From the NCBI GenBank assembly GCA_963826795.1, contig CAWGYT010000008.1, forward strand, positions 496,001 through 560,000: a DNA stretch of 64,000 bases. The letters are read 5' to 3'. A program made the position numbers and the translations under genes. Under the pieces are notes generated by a model. The model was not told where the DNA came from. It worked only from the letters and a program-made list of their open reading frames with translations, and did not search any database. This document shows, one piece after another, positions 28,913-38,100 of the stretch. Each line of letters starts with the position of its first letter. Positions within the stretch are counted from its first letter, which is position 1. This DNA is from CAWGYT01 sp963826795. Its GTDB lineage: Bacteria > Planctomycetota > Planctomycetia > Pirellulales > Pirellulaceae.

Positions 28913-30640
28913 TCAGGGCGCCGTCTTTTTCGGTCGCAGCTCGACGACCTGCCTGCTCGCGAACGATCCAAACGACTCGAGGCTTCCATCCGGCCAAATC
29001 ACTCGGACTTCGTCCACGTCGTCGGCGTCTTGGAGTCCGAAGTGCACTTCGGGTTCGTTACTCGTCAAGTAACCCGAGACACGACCGACCACCCGCCATT
29101 GCGTTTGACCGTTGACATCGATCCCGACACGCGCGCCGATCGCATCGCGGCCGCGCGAGTTTCGAACGCGAAAGCGAATCCAGGGCTTGCCGTTCCCGAT
29201 CTGGTTGTTCAGCAATCGGGCGGGTCCCCCGTTGTTGACAATCACAAGATCGACGTCCCCATCGCGGTCGTAATCGGCAAAGGCCGCCGCGCGGCTGTTT
29301 TCGATCAAGGTCGGCCGAGTGCCACCCTGGGGCAGCTGTTCGGCGAACACACCGCCACCCAGGCCAGCGAACAACTGATTGGGTTCGGCGAAAACATCTC
29401 CGGGAGTCAACTCGGCGCTATCCTGTCCGACTCGGCCGTTCGCAACAAAGAGGTCGAGTTGCCGATCGTGATCGAAATCTGCAAAACCAAGTCCAAAGCC
29501 GGTAAAGCTGACACTGGGCGCGGCCAGTTTTGCGACGGACGTGCGGTCCTCGAAAAAGCCGTCCTGGTTGATGTACAGCGTATTGGTTTCTCTGGCCAAG
29601 TGCGTCATAAAGAGATCCAGGTCGCCGTCGTTCTCGACATCCAAAGCGGCAACTCCCATCCCGGCCTCCGCCACGCCAAAGCGGTTCACGGAGCATCCAA
29701 GCAGCAGCGAGTCATCGCGGAAGTGGTTCGGGCTGTCCTGAATCCAAAGTTGATTCGGCGTCCCATCGTTGGCGACGTAAAAATCGAGACGGCCATCGGC
29801 GTTGAAGTCGGCGACGACCAAGCCCAGACCATTTCCGTAGGCTGCGTTCAAACCGACTTGGGAGGTAACGTCCTCGAAGGTTCCATCGCCGCGATTACGA
29901 TACAAGACGTCCATCGCGGGTGCCTGATAGGCGGAAGGCGAACAGTAATCGCGGACGTTCTTTCCCGTTCGACAGTCGATCTCGCGATCGGGAGACCAGT
30001 GGATGTAGTTGACCAGCAGCAGATCTTCGTGGCCGTCGGCATCGTAGTCGACGAATGCCGCGGCGGTTCCCCAGCCAGGATGATCAACTCCGGCCGCCGC
30101 CGCGACTTCTTCGAAGGTCCCATCGCCGCGATTGCGATAGAGGACGTTGGGGCCCACGTTCGTGACGTACAAATCGAACTGGCCATCGCCGTCATAGTCC
30201 CCCACCGTCGCGCCCATGCCATAGTGCGTATCACCCACTCCGGCCGCATCCGTGACGTCCTGGAATTGACCCTTGCCGACGTTCTGGTAGAGCACGTTTG
30301 CCGGTCCGCCTCGGCCCTCGTTCGCCAGGTGATCGCCGCCTTGCACCAAGTAGAGATCCAGGTCGCCGTCGCCATCGTAATCCAGCCAGGCGGCGCCGCC
30401 TCCCATGATCTCGGGAAGCCAATACCGGACAGGCCCTCGCTGGTGGACCCACTGGACGCCGGACACGGCCGTCTGGTCCACGAACCAAGCTTCGCCTTCC
30501 GGATGGGGCGGAGCGTCCGCCGTGGACTCGCCACGCCGGCAGCCGATGGAAGTCGTCAAGATCAAGGTGAGCGTGGCCAACCCGAGCGCGAATCGGCCAG
30601 CCTGAAGCGTTGGCAGCCGACGGCCCGCATCACCCCTCAC
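28913..30640 (-). CDS. CRTAC1-type FG-GAP / ASPIC-UnbV protein
   Basis: 575 residues from a GTG at 30640; a longer frame runs upstream only because the adjacent repeat is open. The N-terminus is a hydrophobic helix with a possible lipid-attachment Cys (LATLTLILTTSIGCRRG). A seven-bladed integrin-like propeller follows, with calcium loops DYDGDGDLDLYL, DYDGDGQFDLYV, DYDADGHEDLLL, DFNADGRLDFYV, DVENDGDLDLFM and DYDRDGDVDLVI. The C-terminal ASPIC/UnbV domain reads NSRGRDAIGARVGIDV ... GYLTSNEPEVHFGL ... VRVIWPDGSLE. Such proteins are exported and of unknown function; propeller adhesion is a guess. Downstream member of a leftward set with the TPR and ankyrin genes. Confidence 0.85.
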   Translation of the reverse strand: MRGDAGRRLPTLQAGRFALGLATLTLILTTSIGCRRGESTADAPPHPEGEAWFVDQTAVSGVQWVHQRGPVRYWLPEIMGGGAAWLDYDGDGDLDLYLVQGGDHLANEGRGGPANVLYQNVGKGQFQDVTDAAGVGDTHYGMGATVGDYDGDGQFDLYVTNVGPNVLYRNRGDGTFEEVAAAAGVDHPGWGTAAAFVDYDADGHEDLLLVNYIHWSPDREIDCRTGKNVRDYCSPSAYQAPAMDVLYRNRGDGTFEDVTSQVGLNAAYGNGLGLVVADFNADGRLDFYVANDGTPNQLWIQDSPNHFRDDSLLLGCSVNRFGVAEAGMGVAALDVENDGDLDLFMTHLARETNTLYINQDGFFEDRTSVAKLAAPSVSFTGFGLGFADFDHDRQLDLFVANGRVGQDSAELTPGDVFAEPNQLFAGLGGGVFAEQLPQGGTRPTLIENSRAAAFADYDRDGDVDLVIVNNGGPARLLNNQIGNGKPWIRFRVRNSRGRDAIGARVGIDVNGQTQWRVVGRVSGYLTSNEPEVHFGLQDADDVDEVRVIWPDGSLESFGSFASRQVVELRPKKTAP

Positions 30641-30923
30641 CCGCCGCCGACCCGCAAGCGGGTACTCCGCGGCGACCTCTCCCGGGGACGGGAGAGGTGA
30701 CACAAGACCCGGGAGAGGTGACACAAGACCCGGGAGAGGTGACACGATCGTGTCCCTTCTCCCCGTGCGGGAGAAGGTGGCCGAAGGCCGGATGAGGGGC
30801 AGCAAGCGGAAAGGAACCAGCCGGAAGAGAAGATCGACGCCACGCGCGACCCTCACCCGCCACCGACCCGCAAGCGGGTCCCCTGCGGCGACCTCTCCCG
30901 GGGGCGGGAGAGGTGACAACACC
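30628..30923. repeat. Dispersed palindromic repeat, two copies
   Basis: Two copies of the same repeat as at 7909 and 24424. One has ACCCCTCACCCGCCGCCGAC, GCGACCTCTCCCGGGGACGG, three copies of the GGGAGAGGTGACAC tail (a 20-base tandem) and the CTTCTCC...GGGAGAAGG palindrome with GGCCGAAGGCCGGATGAGGG. The second begins near 30848. The left end overlaps the GTG start of the CRTAC1 gene. Confidence 0.9.
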
Positions 30924-31001
30924 GTGTCCGTCTGGCAGCTTCCAGGGGCATGTACGCAATTCATCGATGATACCTTCCTCGCCGCGATGCTCAATCGCAA
31001 T

Positions 31002-32287
31002 CTAGCGTTCCGATGCCCGCTGGTTCAACTTCAACCTGGCCGCAATCTCCTGCAGGGAAGCATCTTGCGGGGCAATCGCGAGCGCTTCGCTGGCTGCGGT
31101 ACGGGCCTCGGAAAATCGTTTCATGCGGATCAACGTCTCGATCCGAACTCGGTGCGCAGACACGACCCAATTGCCGAGATCGACGGCTCGTTCGGCGTGT
31201 TCGAGCACTCATCCAAACGGCCGGAGTAGAGGTACCACGACGCGAGGTTGATGTGGGTGGTCGCATTTCGATCATCCAACTCGTTCGCTTTCAACAACCA
31301 TTGATAGGCGTCGTCGACCCGGCCGGTTTGCATGTAGGCGCCAGCGAGCGCGTTGATGATCGCCAGGTTATTCGGCGCGGCCCTCACGGCCGCCTCGAGC
31401 AGTTCGGTGGCGGACTTGAAATCACCGGCCACCATGCGTTTGAGTGCCAGCGTGTGGCGAGCCCGGACCGTGGCGGCATAACGTTCCGCTCGACGCGTCA
31501 GCGAATCGGGCAGGTAACGCACTTTTCCGTTTTGGCCCAGCTGCAATTCGCGCACCGCGTCGTCCAGCCGCTGCTGCCGGCGGTAGGCCGAGCCGAGCAA
31601 GAAGTGAGCGACGCGATAGGTTTTGTCGAGCTCAACCGCCCGTTGCAGGAGCTCGATCGCGGAATCGACTTGGCCCTGCCGCAAACGAACATCCGCCAGT
31701 CCGGCATAACCTTCCGCGGCCTCGGGCGCGAGCCGCACGACCTGCTGATAGGCCGCCTCGGCGCCCACCAGGTCGCCCTTCTCCAGCAAGGCCTGGCCCA
31801 ATCGCTGTTGAGCCGGGGCCAGGGACGGCACGTCGCGCACGAGATTCTCGAACAGCTCGCACGCCGACTCAAAGTCGCCCGTCTCTTGCGTCGTGATCGC
31901 CCGATGCAGGCGCCACAGCGAGTTGCTACCGTCCAACTCGACGGCCGCCTCGTAGGCACGCCTTGCCTCGGCCCACAGTTCATTCGCCTCGTAGACCAGC
32001 GCAAGTTCGACGTGGCGAGCGGCGTTCAAGGGCGCTGCCCGAAGTTCGGCGATCTGCTGCTCGACGAGCCTCCGAACATCGGGTTCCAACGCGTCAAGGT
32101 TTTCCGGCAACGAGATCGCCGGCGTGGGTTTCCGACTCGGCCACCAGAGGGCGCACGCGCCGTACGCCAGACCCGTCATCGCAAGCAAGGCGAACAGCAC
32201 CGGCAGCCAGCGCCGACGGGCACGAGGCGACATGCCGACGGACGGCGATGTCGGAGTGGGTGGCTTACGACTTCGCCGCCTGCTCAT
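31002..32287 (-). CDS. TPR-repeat membrane-anchored protein, frameshifted
   Basis: About 427 residues after repair. The N-terminus is basic with one transmembrane helix (RRRWLPVLFALLAMTGLAYG). Then at least eight tetratricopeptide-type helical hairpins, for example LWAEARRAYEAAVELD, GDLVGAEAAYQQVVRLAPEA, GQVDSAIELLQRAVELD, GDFKSATELLEAAVRAAPNN and GRVDDAYQWLLKANELDDR. Near 31208 the frame breaks after WYLYSGRLDE; the natural continuation (LEHAERAVDLGNWVVSAHRV ... IAARLKLNQRASER) stops at 31002. TPR proteins are protein-interaction scaffolds. It lies between the ankyrin and CRTAC1 genes, all leftward. Confidence 0.82.
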
Positions 32288-32310
32288 ACCGTGCGTGTGA
32301 ACCTCTCGGA

Positions 32311-32997
32311 CTATTCGGGTGCGTTGGGAAGAGGGGTCAGCAACTGCACCACCTCGACGTGACCATTGCGGGCCGCGAAGTCGCGAGCCGTGTCGCCGTC
32401 GATGTCGCGGATTCGGGGATCGGCCTTGAATTCCAGCAGCGATCGCACGACCTCATGCTGACCCTCGGCGGCCGCGTGCATCAAGGCCGTGAACTTTTCT
32501 CCGCTGTCCACGGAATTCGGCTCGGCACCGGCCTCGAGCAGCAAGCGGACGGTCTCGTTGTTCGGCCCCGTCGAGGCATACATCAAGGCCGTCCGCCCCG
32601 AGGCATCCCGGTGTTCGAGCTGAGCCTGACGCCCCAACAGCAAACGGACGACCTCCGTGTGCCCGTTAAACGCGGCAAGCAGCAGCGCCGTGCGACCCTC
32701 CTCGTCGGTCGCGTTGACGTCCACCCCCGACTCGATTGCCTGACGAATGGTCGCGATCGAGCCTTCCAGCGCCGCATCGAGGAACGCCCCGTCGCTGACC
32801 GGCGCGGGTGGCTTGGCAATCACCGCCGGTGGCGAAGCTGCTGGTTTATTTTCGGCGGATGCGTCCCCGCCATTGGGATCGTCCGCCGGTCCGCCGCAGC
32901 CGCTCAAGAGAAGCGACCCGATCAACACGGCAACTCGGGACCGCGTCAAAGGACGAAACAGGGGTCGGTCGCGTGAAATGCTCATCCGTCCAATCAT
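32311..32997 (-). CDS. Ankyrin-repeat lipoprotein
   Basis: 228 residues; an N-terminal signal with lipobox (VAVLIGSLLLSGCGG) predicts a lipoprotein. After a Pro/Ala linker come four ankyrin repeats: GAFLDAALEGSIATIRQAIE, GRTALLLAAFNGHTEVVRLL, GRTALMYASTGPNNETVRLL, FTALMHAAAEGQHEVVRSLL and a final DTARDFAARNGHVEVVQLL. Ankyrin repeats mediate protein contacts. The stop is 23 bases from the TPR gene start, so an operon is likely. Confidence 0.85.
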   Translation of the reverse strand: MIGRMSISRDRPLFRPLTRSRVAVLIGSLLLSGCGGPADDPNGGDASAENKPAASPPAVIAKPPAPVSDGAFLDAALEGSIATIRQAIESGVDVNATDEEGRTALLLAAFNGHTEVVRLLLGRQAQLEHRDASGRTALMYASTGPNNETVRLLLEAGAEPNSVDSGEKFTALMHAAAEGQHEVVRSLLEFKADPRIRDIDGDTARDFAARNGHVEVVQLLTPLPNAPE

Positions 32998-33171
32998 ACC
33001 GACCCAGCCGGTCGGATGTCACCGGCCGCCCGAGAGCCTCGAGCGGCTCGTCATCGCGATCACGGCGGAGGCCGACCGGGGACTGAGTCGCAACGCGGTT
33101 CGGGGCCTGATTGGCGAAACGCGTGTCAACCCCGATCCCGCCTCAAGATCGGAGTCGACCACTCGCTAAGC

Positions 33172-34446
33172 TCAGGTCCGATTTCGGCGTCGCGCGGTTC
33201 GCACGACCGCGAACATGCCCAACAGCAGTAACCCAATCGACGCGGGTTCTGGCACCGAAGCGACCGCCGGCCTGGGGCCGACTTCGAACCCACCGTCCGA
33301 GAAGGCGGCCACCAGGTCGCCGCTGTCGAAGATCAAGTCCCCGTTCCAGTCGCCTTCGCCCCAATTCGCGGCGTCGGTGGTCTCGTACTTGCCGGCGGCA
33401 AACACGGTGACCAAGTCGTCCGTGGTGAACGAACCATCGAAGTTCGCGTCGCCGAACCAGGTCTTGGCATGCGTCTGCACCCAGATGACCCGATCGTCGC
33501 CGTTCACCGCGCCGTCCCCGTTTTCGTCAAAAATCGCCAAGTCGGGCATCGGGTCGTTCATCGCGGCGGCCTGCAAGTCGACATCCGCCGTATCGATTAC
33601 GCCGTCGGCGTTGTAATCACCCGGCTCGGCGGACGAACCCACCAACGAAACCGAGGGAAACGAGGACGCGACGTGCCACAGATCACCCAACTCCGTCGCC
33701 CACATCCACTGCGTGTCACGCTCGCCTTCGTTGTCGTCGTCGTTGACGGCGATTCCAAAGCCCATTTCGCCCCGCGCTTGAATATTGGCCGGAGTTTCTT
33801 CCAGAGCCTCCCACGGGAATGCGACTTCGAATGACCAGGCGTTGCTGTCGGTGATGACTGACTTACTCTCGTCAGCACCCTGCGGATACTGTGTCTTGTC
33901 GCCTTCCGTTTCGAATCGATCGGGCGCGTCGTATGAGTTGATTCCGTGCGAGAACACCGACGTACTGTCTTCGGGAATCAAGTTTTGGCCACAGAAGCTA
34001 TCGGCACTCGCGCCGGCCATGGCCGTGAACTGATAGGCGGGAACCTCCGGAACCGTATCTGGATTAAATTCCGGCTCGTCCAGGTTCTGGGCATCGATAT
34101 AGATTTCGACGCTGTCGTCCCTCCAGTCGCAGCTGTCTTCATTGATGATCTCGTCATCGGTCAGCTCGATCAGGACGTACAAGTTGGTATCGTCCCACAG
34201 TGCCCTCCACGTCACCTGCAGGTCGTCCGGGCCATCGTTGGCCTCTTCGCCCGGCAATTCGAAGAACTCGTCCAGACCGTGCGGCGTCGCGGAAGCCCAG
34301 ACCGCGTCGGTTCCCAGCCCGTCGATCACCGGTGGTGTACTCGTCTTCTGGAGCTCCGCCGCAACCTGAGCAGTCGCCGGGTTGGATACCAACATCAACA
34401 AGAGCAAAGCCGTTGGTGGCAATAAAGCCGCCCCAAGCCATTTCAT
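33172..34446 (-). CDS. CBM9-like / dockerin-like / PEP-CTERM surface protein
   Basis: 424 residues; start follows GAGAGGTGA and a signal (GAALLPPTALLLLMLVSNPA). The CBM9 / DOMON-like domain (about 30-260) has PPVIDGLGTDAVWASA, LQVTWRALWDDTNLYVLIEL, DDSVEIYIDAQN and SFEVAFPWEAL. The module shared with the 27.1-kb gene follows (DYNADGVIDTADVDLQAAAM, DENGDGAVNGDDR, KTWFGDANFDGSFTTDDL, GDLIFDSGDLVAAFSDGG) with tail VPEPASIGLLLLGMFAVV and an Arg-rich end. Predicted exosortase substrate. Closely related to the protein at 27070-28413 in domain order, suggesting duplication. Confidence 0.83.
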   Translation of the reverse strand: MKWLGAALLPPTALLLLMLVSNPATAQVAAELQKTSTPPVIDGLGTDAVWASATPHGLDEFFELPGEEANDGPDDLQVTWRALWDDTNLYVLIELTDDEIINEDSCDWRDDSVEIYIDAQNLDEPEFNPDTVPEVPAYQFTAMAGASADSFCGQNLIPEDSTSVFSHGINSYDAPDRFETEGDKTQYPQGADESKSVITDSNAWSFEVAFPWEALEETPANIQARGEMGFGIAVNDDDNEGERDTQWMWATELGDLWHVASSFPSVSLVGSSAEPGDYNADGVIDTADVDLQAAAMNDPMPDLAIFDENGDGAVNGDDRVIWVQTHAKTWFGDANFDGSFTTDDLVTVFAAGKYETTDAANWGEGDWNGDLIFDSGDLVAAFSDGGFEVGPRPAVASVPEPASIGLLLLGMFAVVRTARRRNRT

Positions 34447-35196
34447 GGGTCACCTCTCGGATACTAGGACTCGATCTTGAGAACTGCACGACGTGAACAC
34501 GTCTTGAGTAATTGCAGGTTCTCTGTTCGCCCCGCTTCCCTGTCCCAGCCGCCGATTCAGCGTCGACATGCTAGGCGATCCGCCGGTGGGATGCAACAAA
34601 AAAAGTGGACGTTGGAAGAGATCGATCGCACGGCGGAGGATGTTCGTGTCACGCGAGATTGCCTCGGCCGACTTCCCGTCTGGCGTACATAAGGGACCTA
34701 CGGGGGCGTGCCAGGGGTACCGCGAGACCGCTGAAAAGCTTTCCGCGCGACGGGCCAGACGCTAGAATCAGCGTCGCGTCAAGAACCAGCGTCGCGCCCT
34801 ACGGATTCCCGCGCGAACGGCTGGCTCGAACTGGCGGGCGGGCATCAGCAGATCCTGGAAGCGGACTGCGGCAACCCGCGTCGACAGCTCATCACCGGAC
34901 GTTAGCGGATCCTCTCCGGGAGTCGACGGGTTGCCTTCCGCCGGCGAGCCTTGGTTGTGCCGCGTGAACGTCCGAGCTACCGACCCGGCGCCCGCTGGGT
35001 CGGCGTGCTTCGGTGGTCCCGAAGTCAGCGTCGAGCAGTCCACGGGAATCGGTCAGACAAATGGGAAAACGAAGAAAATCGACCGGGCGAGCACCGCGTT
35101 CCCGCGGGGTGGCCGCGCGCGAAGTCGCCTGCACGCGACGTTTCGACGGCTCCGCCCAGCGGCCGACCGCGGCGGACAGTGCCGACCGCGGTCAGG
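34447..35196. other. Intergenic, 750 bp, no supported gene
   Basis: Lies between the divergent CBM9-like gene and the large CRTAC1-thioredoxin gene. Small open frames on both strands have no recognisable sequence. The rightward frame of the large gene is open back to 34951, but that leader is Arg/Pro-rich and lacks protein character, so the start was placed at 35197. Confidence 0.5.
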
Positions 35197-38100
35197 ATGT
35201 TGCTGCTGGTCAGCGTCCTGCTGTTCGGTGCACTCCGTTGGCGCAACAGCGCGGATACCTCGACGACGCCGTTGCCAGGAACGGCGAAGCGGGACGCGGC
35301 GAAGCGGGACGCGGCGGGGCGGGACGCGGCGGGGCGGGATTCGATCGACACCGAAGACCCGCTCCCCACCACGGCTGCCGGTTCACCTCTCAGGCCGGAC
35401 TCGGTTCTTGACGACGCGAATCGCTCCCAGTCGTTCATCGCGCTGGCCGACTCATCCCGTGAGCCGAGTGACGTCGATCGTCTGGCGCGGAAGCAGAACC
35501 CGGAATCGGACGACTGGGACACGGAGGTCTTGAGCGAGGCGGCTGGCAAGCAGTTGGATCGAATTCGAACGTGGCTCGAAAGCCGCCAACCGAGCGACGC
35601 GGCGGAGTTGAGCGCCGTGGTCGAAACCGACTTTCCACGCCCGCGACTCCTGCCTTCCGAGCTTCGGGAAGTGGGGCGTTTTGGCCGCTTTGTGGTTCGG
35701 CGGTGGGCGGGCGTCGAGGGAACACCTGCCGCGGACTCGGCGACCGATGCGTCCCGAGCGAAGGTCGGCGCAATTGGCTTCGCCGAGGCGCTGCGGGCCC
35801 TGCGCGATCGCTTGGGATCGGGAGTGGAACCGCATTTGAAATTCAAGCTATTCCGGATCACCCAAAGCGCCGACGGATTTCAGACACGGGTACGGTACGA
35901 AGCCAGCGACCAGCATGACCGACAGGGCCGCCAACAGACAGCGACTTGGCGCTGTGATTGGACACTGCCGCCGCGAAACGAAGCTCCGCGTTTGAAGCAG
36001 ATCGTGCTCGAGTCTTACGAGGAAGTTGAAGATGCCGACTCGGCCAGCCGCCTGTTCGTGGACTGCACCCAGTCCGTCCTGGACGGCAACGAATCGTATC
36101 GGCAGCAGGTCCTGCCGGGTCTGAGCTTTTGGTTTCGACGCATTTCGCGCGAGTTCATGGGGCAATTTGGCCACCATGGAATCGCCCTGGGTGACGTGAA
36201 CGGCGACGGACTGGACGATCTCTACGTCTGTGATGCGGGCGGGTTGCCCAACCGGTTGTACGTCCAGCGCGCCGATGGTACGGCCCAGGACGTCTCAGCC
36301 GAGGCGGGTGTCGACTTGCTGGAGGACTCGGTCGCGGCCTTGCTGATTGACTTGGACAACGACGGAGACCAGGACCTGGTCGTGGGCACCGATCCCTGGC
36401 TGCAGGTCGCGGAAAACGACGGCAGCGGCCACTTTTCCTGGCGGGCAACGATGGACCTGAACACCGATCCGTTTTCACTGACGGCGATCGATTATGACGT
36501 GGACGGCGACCTGGATCTGTACGTCTGTGGGTACAACGTCCGTAAACAGGACCCCACGCGTCGCGGTCTTCCGTTTCCGATGCCGTATCACGATGCGACC
36601 AACGGGGGCCGTAACGCGTTGCTGCGCAATAACGGGGGATACGAGTTTCAGGATGTCACGCAAGCGGTCGGCATGGACGTCAAGAATTCTCGCTTCAGCA
36701 TGGCCGCGGCGTGGGAGGACTTTGACAACGACGGCGACCTGGATCTCTATGTTGCCAACGATTTCGGTCCTAACAATTTGTATCGCAACGACAACGGGCA
36801 GTTCACTGACATCGCAGCGGAAGCGAAGGTCGTCGACCACGGATCCGGGATGTCGGTCGACTGGGGCGACTACAATCGTGACGGGCGGATGGACCTGTAC
36901 ATCGGCAACATGTTCTCGGCTGCCGGAAGCCGCATCACGTCCCAACGGCGATTCGAAAGAGGTCGGCCGGGCGACACGGTTGCGCACCTGCGACGAATGG
37001 CTCGTGGGAATACCCTGTTCGAAAACGCCTGCGACGCGACCGGCGCTCGTTTTCAGGACGTGAGCGACGAGGCCGAGGTTTGGCTGGGGCGCTGGGCCTG
37101 GGCGTCCAAGTTCGTCGATCTGACGAACGATGGCTGGCTGGACTTGGTCGTTGCCAATGGCTATGTCACGAACGACGATACGGACGACTTGTGAAGTTTC
37201 GTCTGGCGACAGGTCGTGTCGCAGACTCCCGGTTCGTCGGAGGACTCGGATGCCGTCGCGAACTATCGTGCGGGCTGGCTCGCCACGATGAAGCTCTTGC
37301 GGGCCGGACAATCGTTCAGCGGGCGCGAGCGGAATTGTGCGTTCTTGAATTGCGGCAGCGGCCCGTTTGCGAACGTTTCCGCCGTCAGCGGCTTGGACTT
37401 TCCCGACGACGGCCGGGCCATCGGGCTGACCGATTGGGATCAGGACGGCGACCTGGACCTCTGGTTCGCCAATCGAACCGGCCCTCGTTTGCGGTTAATG
37501 CGGAACGAGACGATTTCGGATCGCGACGACGAACAAAATGCCAATTTCGTCGCGTTGTCGTTGCAAGGCGTTCGGGCCAATCGTGACGCGATCGGCGCTC
37601 GTGTCGAGATTTCGCTCAACGATTCCGCTCCGATCATCCAAACGTTGCGGGCAGGCGATGCGTATCTTTCGCAATCGAGCAAGTGGCTGCACTTCGGCTT
37701 GGGCCCTGTTTCGCAAATCCAACAGGTCGTGGTCCGCTGGCCGGGAGGAGCGGCCGAAACGTTTTCGGGCATCGAGCCCGGTCATCGCTACCGATTGGTG
37801 GAAGGTTCCGGCGAGGCCCGAGACGTGACGACGCAACGTCGCGCGCTGGCGTTGAAAGCGTCGTTTCAGCCCGCTGCCGAGTCCGATCCCAACCAGCGCC
37901 TCGTCCTGGGGACACGCCTGCCCATTCCCATCCTGCGTTACACACCGCTGGATCGTCTGGAAGCACGCGTTGTTGAGTCCCGGCAACGTCCGCTGCTGGT
38001 GGTGCTCTGGGCGAGTTGGTGTCCGTCCTGCCTGGCCGAACTCGCGGCCCTCGAGAGCGACCGCGCGGCGCTGGAGCGCTCGGGCGTGGACGTGCTGGCC

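Noticed and set aside
28619..30700. 693-codon plus-strand frame
   Set aside because: Antisense to the CRTAC1 gene, with no recognisable domain; typical GC-rich shadow.
31013..32362. 449-codon plus-strand frame
   Set aside because: Antisense to the TPR gene.
34951..37194. Propeller gene as a separate gene ending at the TGA, with a second gene starting at GTG 37216
   Set aside because: The propeller fold, the frame and the spacing continue across the TGA, and a SECIS-like hairpin follows; two half-propellers are less likely.
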